From positions 1 to 56,959 of the forward strand of contig JAQVHQ010000019.1 in NCBI GenBank assembly GCA_028696165.1: a DNA stretch of 56,959 nucleotides, in the 5' to 3' direction. Both the position numbers and the translations under genes were made by a program. Source of the stretch: Lachnospiraceae bacterium (GTDB lineage: Bacteria > Bacillota > Clostridia > Lachnospirales > Lachnospiraceae). The notes under the pieces are model-generated. The model was given only the letters and a program-made list of their open reading frames with translations, was not told where the DNA came from and made no database searches. Shown here one piece after another: positions 26,330-34,212 of the stretch (positions are counted from its first letter, which is position 1; each line of letters opens with the position of its first letter).

Positions 26330-27271
26330 TTAAGCGCGTGTCCTCTCAAACACTCTGAGTTTTGCGCTCTTTGAACGTTTATTTTCTTCAAGTTCCTCGT
26401 CAGAAGGAATGATCGGTTTTCTTGTAATCACTTTGCCTTTCGAAACATTTCCGCAGATACATACTGGAAAGCTTTTCGGGCAGGTACAAGGGTCTTCATT
26501 TCTTCTAAATATATTTTTAACAATACGGTCTTCCAATGAATGAAATGTGATGATGGAAATTCTTCCTCCATCATTTAAAATATCTATCATTCCGTCCAGA
26601 GAATCACGAAGCACATCTAATTCATGGTTTAATTCAATTCGAATCGCCTGAAATGTCTTCTTCGCCGGATGACCTCCAGTTGCCCTGATTTTCATAGGAA
26701 TTGCTCTTTTAATCACTTCAATCAACTCTCCGGTTGTTTCAAGTGGTGCTTCTTCCCTTGCCAGGACAATATGCTTTGCAATATTCTTTGCAAATTTATC
26801 TTCACCGTAATCTCGAATAATACGGTACAATTCTTTTTCACTATATGTGTTTACAATATCATAAGCGGTTTTTGTCTCCCGTTGGTCCATACGCATATCA
26901 AGCGGCGCATCTTCACGATATGTAAATCCTCGTTCTGCGTTATCTAACTGATAGGAAGATACTCCCAAATCCAGAACGATTCCATCTACGGATGTAATTC
27001 CCAGTTTCTTCAATTCAGAAACCATGTTGCAATAATTGCTGCGAACGATTGTTACCTTGTCCTGAAATTCTTTCAGGCGCTCGCCCGCAGCTTCAATTGC
27101 ATCTTCATCCTGATCTATACCAATAAAGCTCCCCGTGGCAGATAGTTTTTTGCATACCTCATAGGCATGTCCGCCTCCACCCAGCGTACCATCTACATAG
27201 GTACCCTCAGGTTTGATTTTTAAACTGTCAATTGTCTCTGTTAATAATACTGATTTGTGATTAAATTCCAT
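26330..27271 (-). CDS. rsmH: 16S rRNA m4C1402 methyltransferase
   Basis: SAM-dependent methyltransferase (MraW) acting on N4 of C1402 in the ribosomal decoding centre; 313 residues, normal length. Signatures are the N-terminal [13 protein letters not shown], the SAM loop [11 protein letters not shown] and [16 protein letters not shown]. The C-terminal part has ISFHS-type [15 protein letters not shown] and [12 protein letters not shown] followed by paired cysteines. ATG at 27271 follows AGGAG by 7 nt. It is cotranscribed with mraZ (26-nt gap). Confidence 0.97.
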   Translation of the reverse strand: MEFNHKSVLLTETIDSLKIKPEGTYVDGTLGGGGHAYEVCKKLSATGSFIGIDQDEDAIEAAGERLKEFQDKVTIVRSNYCNMVSELKKLGITSVDGIVLDLGVSSYQLDNAERGFTYREDAPLDMRMDQRETKTAYDIVNTYSEKELYRIIRDYGEDKFAKNIAKHIVLAREEAPLETTGELIEVIKRAIPMKIRATGGHPAKKTFQAIRIELNHELDVLRDSLDGMIDILNDGGRISIITFHSLEDRIVKNIFRRNEDPCTCPKSFPVCICGNVSKGKVITRKPIIPSDEELEENKRSKSAKLRVFERTRA

Positions 27272-27297
27272 GTAATACTCCTGTTCAAAATAGATTC

Positions 27298-27732
27298 TTA
27301 TAATTCGATACCCATCTGGTTTAACTCATCAGATAAAGCATCCATATCCAGTCCGCTTATCTCGTCCCACTTTTCCTGACTCCAGATTTCAATCTTATTA
27401 ATATTTCCAGCAAGTACTACGTCTTTTTCCAGATTCGCAGCTGCTCGTAATTTTTGAGGTACCAGCACTCTCCCCTGCTTATCCAGTTCACAAAACGCAG
27501 CCTGTGAAGCCAACTGACGCGTAAATTCTCTGGCTTTTTTATTTGTGACCAGTGGTAAAGCCTGTAACTTTTCTAAAAAGTGTTCCCATTCTGCTTTTGG
27601 GTACAGTGCAAGACAGCCATCCTGTCCTTTTGCCAGTACGAACTCTTCTCCCAAGAGTTCCCTGAACTTGGATGGCACAATCAATCGCCCTTTAGCGTCA
27701 ATCGAATGACTGTATTCTCCCATAAACATCAT
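27298..27732 (-). CDS. mraZ: Transcriptional regulator MraZ
   Basis: AbrB-fold DNA-binding protein that regulates its own dcw operon; about 144 residues. The two SpoVT/AbrB-like repeats start [20 protein letters not shown] and [15 protein letters not shown]. Starts at 27732 and 27729 are both possible (MMFMGEY or MFMGEY); AAAGGGGA lies 7 or 10 nt upstream. It opens the division cluster. Four operator repeats sit just downstream of its promoter, consistent with autorepression as described for MraZ in other bacteria. Confidence 0.95.
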   Translation of the reverse strand: MMFMGEYSHSIDAKGRLIVPSKFRELLGEEFVLAKGQDGCLALYPKAEWEHFLEKLQALPLVTNKKAREFTRQLASQAAFCELDKQGRVLVPQKLRAAANLEKDVVLAGNINKIEIWSQEKWDEISGLDMDALSDELNQMGIEL

Positions 27733-27800
27733 GTGTTTTTCCCCTTTAGCGGAGGATAGACGCCCTTTTCATCTATTCTCCTGTTAACTTAATGATGATT

Positions 27801-27840
27801 TCCACCACTTCGTACCACTTTGCACCACTTTCTACCACTT
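27801..27840 (-). promoter_or_regulatory. Four tandem MraZ boxes
   Basis: Four exact 10-bp-period direct repeats, each reading AAGTGGT(A/G)NN on the minus strand (one per decade 27801-27810 to 27831-27840). Known MraZ operators are short G-rich direct repeats at about one helical turn (TGGGN in E. coli, AAAGTG in mycoplasmas). The array lies between the -10 and the mraZ start, about 70 nt from the ATG. Confidence 0.88.
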
Positions 27841-27848
27841 ATAGATAT

Positions 27849-27877
27849 ATACTACACCACATTTTGGGAAATGACAA
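27849..27877 (-). promoter_or_regulatory. Sigma-A promoter of the mraZ/dcw operon
   Basis: Minus strand: TTGTCA (27872-27877), 17-bp spacer, TAGTAT (27849-27854). A fifth imperfect GTGGTG element lies in the spacer. The MraZ boxes start directly downstream. Confidence 0.65.
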
Positions 27878-27983
27878 GGTTTTTTTGTTGATATTATTCA
27901 CGGTATTATTTGGCTGTGGATTCTTGTGGGCAGTAGGATAATACGAAAATGCATGAATGAATGGGGAATAGGAAAATAGGACG

Positions 27984-28162
27984 CAGGGGTTCCAGAAACA
28001 AAACAGGTGCGCAAACGGAGCAGGGTATTGAGGAACTAGTCTCTAAGAAATGTCTAACCTCATCGCTTCCGCTCTTCGGTAAGAATTTCTAAGAGCCGGA
28101 TTTCCCCAATACCCTAATCGCTCCTGATTGTTTGCGCACCTGTTTTGTTTCTGGAACCCCTG
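27984..28162. repeat. About 180-nt near-perfect palindromic element
   Basis: The arms 27984-28016 and 28130-28162 are perfectly complementary over 33 bp. Inside them GGAGC/GCTCC (28017-28021, 28120-28124) and AGGGTATTG/CAATACCCT (28022-28030, 28107-28115) continue the helix, with bulges only on the right side. Further in, CTCTAAGAAAT (28041-28051) pairs 10 of 11 with 28085-28095. Over 60 bp can form. It holds no ORF, has no poly-T end and lies between the lgt terminator and the mraZ promoter. It may be a MITE-like repeat or a structured RNA. The flanks (27878-27983 and 28163-28319) show nothing else I recognise. Confidence 0.85.
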
Positions 28163-28319
28163 CTGTTTTCTGGCTATGTCTTTAGATATGAATGTGGGAT
28201 TTTTACAGTAGCTTTAGTACTTAAACAGATATATTATAGTAAAAGATTTTTCTATTAGTTTCCGAATTTCCAGCCCCGTTTGCACACCATGTCTGTCGCC
28301 CGTGTCCTGCGTCCTCCTG

Positions 28320-28351
28320 CAAAAAAAAGAGACAACCAAACGGTCATCTCT
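28320..28351 (-). terminator. Intrinsic terminator of lgt
   Basis: A 10-bp stem (AGAGATGACC with GGTTGTCTCT, two G-U pairs, loop GTTT) followed by eight T, 65 nt after the lgt stop. Confidence 0.88.
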
Positions 28352-28416
28352 AATTCTGTCATTCTCAAACTTACTCTACTTTATAGAGTATATCCAAGAA
28401 TATTCCATATAAACTT

Positions 28417-29277
28417 TTATTCAACACGTACTTTCTTCTTATGAAGAATCAGCATCAACACAATCGCTCCCACTACAAAGCAGGCTGCAAGCACCTGTGA
28501 TATTGGTAATCCAATTCCTGGAATTAACAGCTGGTCGGTTCGAAGGGATTCTATCCAGAATCTTCCTAATCCATATCCAACTACATACATCAGGAATAGT
28601 TGTCCATCAAACTTTTTCTTCTTGCGAAACAGAAATACAATCAACAATACACATAGATTCCACATACTCTCATACAAAAATGTAGGATGTACCTGGACAT
28701 ACTGCACTCCGGCTATCTCCTGGGCATGTTCCATCATCTGTGTGGTGATTTCGTTGCTTCTTATCGCAGACACCGGAAGCTGCATGGCCAATAGATTATC
28801 TGTATATTGTCCAAAAGCTTCACGATTGAAGAAGTTCCCCCATCGGCCTAATATCTGCCCAGTAAGCAATCCCATGCAGCATGTGTCCAGCGCAAGCCAA
28901 ATCGGCATTTTTTTCTTTTTTGTAAAAATGAATACCACAATTACGCCGGTTATGATTCCACCATAGATAGCAAGTCCACCCTGGCGAATATTAAATATAT
29001 TAAGAAGATTATCTTTATAGTAATCCCAGGCAAATACCACATAGTATACTCTGGCGCCTATTACGCCCAGAAGTATTGCCCACATAAGAAGATCCATATA
29101 GTTTTCCGGATTCTGATTTGTCCGTTTGGCCTCTTTGCAGGCTACCGCAACTCCTAACACCATGCCTATGGCAATGATGATTCCATAATATGCAATGTCA
29201 AACCCCAAAATACTGATATATTTTCCTACATGATCCAGATGTATACCCAGATTAGGAAAATTTATTTCCATATCCAT
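28417..29277 (-). CDS. lgt: Prolipoprotein diacylglyceryl transferase
   Basis: Membrane enzyme that transfers diacylglycerol from phosphatidylglycerol to the lipobox cysteine of lipoproteins; 286 residues, about seven membrane segments. The Lgt signature is GRWGNFFNREAFG, with YYGIIIAIGM near the N-terminus, HPTFLYESMWNL and the late RFWIESLRTDQL. It would act on the two lipoproteins encoded at 32.4-34.2 kb. ATG at 29277 has GGGGT 7 nt upstream. It is 18 nt downstream of ychF and probably cotranscribed. Confidence 0.95.
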   Translation of the reverse strand: MDMEINFPNLGIHLDHVGKYISILGFDIAYYGIIIAIGMVLGVAVACKEAKRTNQNPENYMDLLMWAILLGVIGARVYYVVFAWDYYKDNLLNIFNIRQGGLAIYGGIITGVIVVFIFTKKKKMPIWLALDTCCMGLLTGQILGRWGNFFNREAFGQYTDNLLAMQLPVSAIRSNEITTQMMEHAQEIAGVQYVQVHPTFLYESMWNLCVLLIVFLFRKKKKFDGQLFLMYVVGYGLGRFWIESLRTDQLLIPGIGLPISQVLAACFVVGAIVLMLILHKKKVRVE

Positions 29278-29295
29278 ATATTCAACCCCGTTTCT

Positions 29296-30393
29296 TTATA
29301 CATTGAAACGGAATAAAATTACATCTCCGTCTTTCACTACATATTCTTTTCCTTCCATGCGTACAAGACCTTTTTCACGGGCTCCTGCATAAGAACCGCA
29401 ATCCAGCAAATCCTGATAATTTACTACTTCTGCTTTGATGAATCCACGTTCAAAATCTGTATGAATTTTGCCGGCTGCCTGTGGTGCTTTCGTACCCTGG
29501 GTAATGGTCCATGCTCTCGTCTCATCTTCTCCTGAAGTTAAATAGCTTAATAAACCTAGCAGACTATAGCTTGCTTTTACCAGTTTTTCAAGTCCTGACT
29601 CTGTAAGTCCCAAATCTTCTAAGAACATCTTCTTCTCATCATCATCAAGTTCTGCGATTTCCTGTTCAATCTGTGCACAAATCACAAATACCTCTGAATT
29701 TTCCTTTTTGGCAAATTCTTTTACTTTCTGTACATGCTTATTTGAAGCTCCATCATCGGCCAGATCATCTTCCGCTACATTAGCAGCGTAAATTACAGGT
29801 TTTGCAGTTAATAAATTGTAATCCGCAAACCATGCCAGTTCTTCGTCTTCCGTAATTTCTAATGTCTTAGCTGCTTTTCCATCTTCCAGATGTGCTTTGA
29901 TGCGCTCTAAAAGTTTTAACTCTTTTGCTACTGATTTATCATTTCTGGCAACCTTTGTTGCTTTTGCAATTCTACGATCCAGAATTTCTATATCAGAGAA
30001 AATCAATTCCAACTCGATAGTCTCAATATCTCTCAGCGGATCAATATTTCCATCTACGTGAACAACATTCTCATCCTCAAAACATCTTACAACGTGGACG
30101 ATAGCATCTACTTCACGAATGTTAGCCAGAAACTGATTTCCCAGGCCTTCTCCTTTAGAAGCTCCTTTTACTAAACCTGCAATGTCTACAAATTCAATCA
30201 CTGCAGGTGTAACTTTCTTTGAATGATAGAAGTCCCCCAGCAATTTTAAACGTTCATCCGGGACCGTAACAATTCCCACATTGGGATCTATGGTACAGAA
30301 TGGATAATTCGCTGATTCTGCCCCTGCCTTTGTCAGGGAATTAAAAAGTGTACTTTTTCCAACATTTGGTAATCCAACAATTCCTAATTTCAT
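29296..30393 (-). CDS. ychF: Obg-like ATPase YchF
   Basis: Conserved translation-associated P-loop ATPase, 365 residues, normal length. The G1 loop is GLPNVGKST at 6-14, G3 is DIAGLVKGAS, and the G4 position reads YAANVAED rather than NKxD, which fits the ATP preference of YchF. A coiled-coil domain follows in the middle, and the C-terminal TGS domain ends GKEYVVKDGDVILFRFN. ATG at 30393 follows AAGGAGA by about 9 nt. First gene of a ychF-lgt operon. Confidence 0.96.
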   Translation of the reverse strand: MKLGIVGLPNVGKSTLFNSLTKAGAESANYPFCTIDPNVGIVTVPDERLKLLGDFYHSKKVTPAVIEFVDIAGLVKGASKGEGLGNQFLANIREVDAIVHVVRCFEDENVVHVDGNIDPLRDIETIELELIFSDIEILDRRIAKATKVARNDKSVAKELKLLERIKAHLEDGKAAKTLEITEDEELAWFADYNLLTAKPVIYAANVAEDDLADDGASNKHVQKVKEFAKKENSEVFVICAQIEQEIAELDDDEKKMFLEDLGLTESGLEKLVKASYSLLGLLSYLTSGEDETRAWTITQGTKAPQAAGKIHTDFERGFIKAEVVNYQDLLDCGSYAGAREKGLVRMEGKEYVVKDGDVILFRFNV

Positions 30394-30743
30394 TTTTCTC
30401 TATCTCCTTCTCTAACCCCCTTATTTTATGGAGGTTTTTGATTTTCTACTTTTGTCACTACACAATTTACTACACAACGGAAATATTTTATGCCGTTTCT
30501 ACACAATCTTTAACTTTTGCTATTATCATCAAATAGCAAGTGAGTTCGATACAATCATATATTTTAGCATATTCTATCCATCTTTGGTAGTCCTTTATTT
30601 CTAATCTATGCGATAAAAGCCATTCACCATAGCTTCTATATTAAGGATTTACTTCCTGGTACTAACCACATTAACATAGGTTCATCGGGATAATGATATT
30701 GATACAATGTAACGATGCACTTTGATTTGCACCCCTTTTGATA

Positions 30744-30778
30744 GGAAAGAAAGCAGCCAACCGTTTAAGTTGACTGCT
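30744..30778 (-). terminator. Terminator of the LysE-hydrolase operon (shared-sequence type)
   Basis: Stem arms 30752-30761 and 30769-30778 (AGCAGTCAAC/GTTGGCTGCT, one G-U pair), then TTTCTTTCC on the minus strand. About 45 nt including the flank match the terminator at 43915-43948, and the core recurs at 41132-41154. Apart from this and the relic at 30801-30944, the gap 30394-30940 holds nothing I recognise. Confidence 0.65.
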
Positions 30779-30800
30779 ATGCAATCTGGAAAACCTTTTA

Positions 30801-30944
30801 TTACCGAATAAAATTAGTCAGCATCTTTTCTTCTGCATCGGGCATTTCAATACCATGCTCTTTGCCAAGTAAAATGCATTTTAATAACCATGCCATGTTA
30901 TTGGCAAGGGTTCTCATTGTCTGCATCCCTTCTAAATCTTTCAT
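30801..30944 (-). pseudogene. 3' remnant of a flavodoxin-like/NADPH-dependent FMN reductase gene
   Basis: A 47-codon frame starts ATG at 30944, overlapping the TGA of the preceding gene, and ends TAA. The peptide (DLEGMQTMRTLANNMAWLLK, then GKEHGIEMP and a terminal TNFIR) resembles the C-terminal helix region of flavodoxin-family NAD(P)H oxidoreductases. The FMN-binding N-terminal part is missing. It is either a leftover of a deleted gene or a short coupled peptide. The ATGA overlap may be accidental. Confidence 0.55.
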
Positions 30945-32371
30945 TCTTTTATCTGCCTACGAAGAAAATCTATTGTATACTGGGTAGAAACGGAAAATGG
31001 ATTGCCTGAATAAAAGCCGTGAGTGGCACCCTCAATAATTTTCAGTTCTGCATGATCATACACAGAAACAGCTCTCTTTGAATAAGACAATGGTACTACA
31101 GTATCTTGCGTGCCGTGAACGATCAGCACATCATTTTTGAACTTGTCAATTTCGTCATAAATGTCAAAAGAAAGCGCATCACGGGCGTACATGGCACTGA
31201 CGCCAAAAGATGTATCATCCTGGAACTCATAACCGGGCTCATTCCATCCCGGGTTCCGATCTTTAGCATCATCCTGTAATACAAAAGCTGGGTAGTAAAG
31301 AACCAACGCTTTGATGTCCTCTCTGTTCGCTGCTACATAAGCCGAATCAAAACCTCCCTGACTTTCTCCCAGCAAAAAAAGTTCCGCAGGATTCACATAG
31401 TTCAGTTCTTTTATTTGATTGATCACTTCGTTCAAGGTAACCGCCTCAGTAAGAACAGAGGTATTTTTCATACTTCTCGTATCAGGGTTGCGCAGGTTGA
31501 AGGCATATGCAGCAAAACCTGCTTTAGACAGCTCTTTGGCAATATTTTCAGTAATATAAGTATAATTCCCGGCAAAGCCATGGGTTAAAATCACCACAGG
31601 GAACGGTCCATCTCCATCAGGACGATACATAACGCCGTCAATTTTCGTGCTGTTTTGCATGATGACCGTTTGTTCTGTTTCAGGTAAAGCAGTGGAAGTC
31701 ATTGTCGATTGACTCTCCAGATTCAAAACGTTAGGCGTCCTTGTTGACAGTGCAGTATTGAAAAAGCATCTGATTATCATACTAATTCCGAAAAGAATAA
31801 GTAACGCTCCTAAAACAACATTCATTCGAACAAATAACTTGTCGGTAAATTTCTCACGCAGCCATTTTGTCAAAAAGCTGATAAAAGCCCACCACGCACT
31901 TGTTCCGATCAATATTCCCAGTATTACAGCACTGCCCTCTGCCATTGTATATTGTTGTTCTAACCCAAAGGCAGTAAATGCAACCATAAAAGAAACTACT
32001 GTCGCAGGATTCATGATAGCAATTGCAAAAGCAGAACCAAAACCTGATAAATATGTTTTTCCACTTTTGATCACCTTCTGTTCCTTGGTATATTTCTTTC
32101 TGATTATGACAATACCATATAGGATGATCAATATCGATCCGATTATGGTACACACCACTTCGTATCTGTTTAAAAATCCTGTAATAACTGTGATACCAAA
32201 TATACCCGCAATTCCATAGAGTACATCCGCTACAGAAGACCCCATCCCGGTTAAGAAACCATATAAGAATCCCCCTTCTAGCGTTCTCTGGATTGTAAGT
32301 GCACCTATTGCCCCAGCCGGAACACCGAATACAATTCCAATCAGCAATCCTTTTATAAATAGTTCAAGCAT
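30941..32371 (-). CDS. LysE-type permease fused to an alpha/beta hydrolase
   Basis: A 476-residue two-domain protein. Residues 1-205 form about six membrane segments of the LysE/RhtB exporter type (IKGLLIGIVFGVPAGAIGALTIQ, NPATVVSFMVAF). A linker (205-240) leads to an alpha/beta hydrolase of the dienelactone-hydrolase/S9 type with Ser337 in GESQGG, Asp423 in GTQDTVVP and His451 in ATHGFY. The fusion joins export and ester/peptide hydrolysis in one chain; the hydrolase face depends on topology. No frameshift is needed. It is the last full gene of the operon, ATG at 32371 following AAGGAT. Confidence 0.85.
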   Translation of the reverse strand: MLELFIKGLLIGIVFGVPAGAIGALTIQRTLEGGFLYGFLTGMGSSVADVLYGIAGIFGITVITGFLNRYEVVCTIIGSILIILYGIVIIRKKYTKEQKVIKSGKTYLSGFGSAFAIAIMNPATVVSFMVAFTAFGLEQQYTMAEGSAVILGILIGTSAWWAFISFLTKWLREKFTDKLFVRMNVVLGALLILFGISMIIRCFFNTALSTRTPNVLNLESQSTMTSTALPETEQTVIMQNSTKIDGVMYRPDGDGPFPVVILTHGFAGNYTYITENIAKELSKAGFAAYAFNLRNPDTRSMKNTSVLTEAVTLNEVINQIKELNYVNPAELFLLGESQGGFDSAYVAANREDIKALVLYYPAFVLQDDAKDRNPGWNEPGYEFQDDTSFGVSAMYARDALSFDIYDEIDKFKNDVLIVHGTQDTVVPLSYSKRAVSVYDHAELKIIEGATHGFYSGNPFSVSTQYTIDFLRRQIKE

Positions 32372-32383
32372 AATTATCCTTCT

Positions 32384-32998
32384 CTACATGTTCTTGGTGA
32401 TCTGGAAATAAACCTTCACGCCCCAGGGATCATCTTCATTTGCAGCATACTCTTCCTCTACCACTTCTGTAATATCTGTTGCATCCTCGACATATCCAAT
32501 CGGTGTTGCTGTCATATTTGCTCCCGTAACATCCCTAAAATATAGACGAAGCTGTCCATCACCAAACAGATATAACTCTCCGGCTTTTATATCAGTGACT
32601 GTAATCTCATCGTCTCTTGAATAGGTTCCTCTAATATTCTGTGCTGCAAATCCTTCCTCTTCTTCATAAATATTAGCGGGGAACAGTGTCATATCAGTAC
32701 TGAGATAATCAAGCATTGTATGTACCGCCGCATTACTATACATGGTAACTGCACGTTCCGTGCTGCTTCCCTGTCCAATACGAATTGTCACAGCATTTTC
32801 CATTGCTGAGCCATCATATGTTGTAGTAGTATCTGATCCCGTATCCGATTCCACTGTAGTATCTGATTCCGCTGTGTTTTCCGGACTTATAACATCTGCC
32901 GGTGGAGTTCCCGGATCCTCTGTTTTACCACAGCCTGTCATGGTAAGCATGCTAACTGCAAGTATCATTGTAACTAAGTAAGAAATTGATTTTTTCAT
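32384..32998 (-). CDS. Cyclophilin-like-fold lipoprotein
   Basis: A 204-residue secreted lipoprotein: signal peptide, lipobox LTMTGC (Cys near 23), then an acidic Ser/Thr-rich tether to about residue 60. The mature domain (AVTIRIGQGSSTERAVTMYSN in part, a central LYLFGDGQLRLYFRD, then ATPIGYVED) resembles the cyclophilin-like fold (PF18050-type) of gut Firmicutes, which is not shown to be an isomerase. Ligand unknown. Start ATG 32998 is taken for the Lys-rich signal peptide MKKSISYLV. It lies between the Ntn hydrolase and the LysE fusion. Confidence 0.65.
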   Translation of the reverse strand: MKKSISYLVTMILAVSMLTMTGCGKTEDPGTPPADVISPENTAESDTTVESDTGSDTTTTYDGSAMENAVTIRIGQGSSTERAVTMYSNAAVHTMLDYLSTDMTLFPANIYEEEEGFAAQNIRGTYSRDDEITVTDIKAGELYLFGDGQLRLYFRDVTGANMTATPIGYVEDATDITEVVEEEYAANEDDPWGVKVYFQITKNM

Positions 32999-33066
32999 GT
33001 GAACACCATACCTTTCTGATTCCATTTTCTGATTTCATTTTTTGATTCCATTTTTTTACCATCCAC

Positions 33067-34200
33067 TTATTCAAGTGAAATATGATAGCTCTTTGTAAAA
33101 TCTTCTCTGTGAAAGTAAACGACTTCGCCTTTTGTCTGGTTAAAGACAGCACTCCATTCTGTCGTTTCGCCATCCTGATAATGATGTTTACTGACACTCT
33201 CCAGTGCATCTCTGATCTGCGGCATAGACATAACAGGAGTATCTTCTAATGTTTTCATGAGAATTTCATAGCGTTCCATAGACTGGCTTGTTCCAATTCC
33301 GTATTTATCACCTTCTGCCAAATAGAAATTGGTCACAACCGGAGTCTTCGTGACAATCATTTCCTGATCCACATACTCGATCACTACATGCTCACCAGTT
33401 GCATCTGAAATTGCAAAATGAATCATGAATCCAAAAGATGCATGCAGATCATATTGCTGCAACAATTCTACAGCTTCATCCACAGTTGCCGCCTGATTAA
33501 GTAACAGCCGTACTGCAGTTGTTGTTGTGATATCCGGTAACTCCGATGTTTGTTCTATGGTTGCCTGATCCTGAATCATATTCACAGAAACTGCCAATCC
33601 CTTTTCATTCATGCCATCAATCGGGGCATACAGAGCAGCAATCGTCATGATATAATCCGCTGAAAATAATGCTGAAGCAGCACCTGCACCTTGTTTAATA
33701 AAATCTGTATTGATGGTGGATATGGATGCATACGCATCATCCGGATGCGCTTCCACAATCAAAGCGTCACAGTTATACCAATCAAAATTTCGTCCAAAGA
33801 GGTATTCTCCGTCTTCGTTTTGTGCTGTGATCGTACTGCACCCAAATGGATTTCCCTGAAAAATAAGATTTCCAGCTCCCTCTACCATACTCGAACTGAT
33901 ATACTGAACCACTTCCGAATCTGATGATGCCCCACCATTTTCCAAAAATTGTGAAAATCCGTCTTTTCCATCGAACCTTACAACGGACAATCCATCTTCT
34001 AATTCCGTTATTTCATCTGTAGGATTTACATCTATGGAATCAATACTATCTGAATCCTCAAAACCACCTTGACCAGGCTCTGTACTTTCTGTAATTTCTT
34101 CTCCAGGATCTCTGAGACTACCACAACCTGTTAGGACTACAGCTATCATCATCATTCCGCATAAAAATGACTTTTTATTCATAAATTTCATAAATTTCAT
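33067..34200 (-). CDS. Lipoprotein Ntn hydrolase (choloylglycine hydrolase-like / C45)
   Basis: A 377-residue secreted lipoprotein: signal peptide and lipobox VLTGC (Cys26), acidic tether to about residue 65, then an N-terminal-nucleophile fold. The presumed nucleophile Cys121 lies in NPFGCSTITAQN, followed by LFGRNFDWY (family Arg and Asp/Asn), a NEKGLAVSVNM segment and a late VFNQTKGEVVYFH. Relatives hydrolyse linear amides: bile salts, penicillin V, N-acyl amino acids. The nucleophile is internal, so autocleavage would be needed if an N-terminal Cys is used. Three in-frame ATGs (34200, 34191, 34182) lie in a direct repeat; the first has AAGGAG 4 nt away. Confidence 0.78.
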   Translation of the reverse strand: MKFMKFMNKKSFLCGMMMIAVVLTGCGSLRDPGEEITESTEPGQGGFEDSDSIDSIDVNPTDEITELEDGLSVVRFDGKDGFSQFLENGGASSDSEVVQYISSSMVEGAGNLIFQGNPFGCSTITAQNEDGEYLFGRNFDWYNCDALIVEAHPDDAYASISTINTDFIKQGAGAASALFSADYIMTIAALYAPIDGMNEKGLAVSVNMIQDQATIEQTSELPDITTTTAVRLLLNQAATVDEAVELLQQYDLHASFGFMIHFAISDATGEHVVIEYVDQEMIVTKTPVVTNFYLAEGDKYGIGTSQSMERYEILMKTLEDTPVMSMPQIRDALESVSKHHYQDGETTEWSAVFNQTKGEVVYFHREDFTKSYHISLE

Positions 34201-34212
34201 AAAGCTCCTTCT

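Noticed and set aside
27801-27840. Short regular repeats as a possible CRISPR array
   Set aside because: The unit is only 10 bp without spacers, and the position before mraZ explains it as an MraZ operator.
27984-28162. Giant palindrome as a transcription terminator
   Set aside because: No T-tract follows either arm, and lgt already has a strong terminator at 28320-28351.
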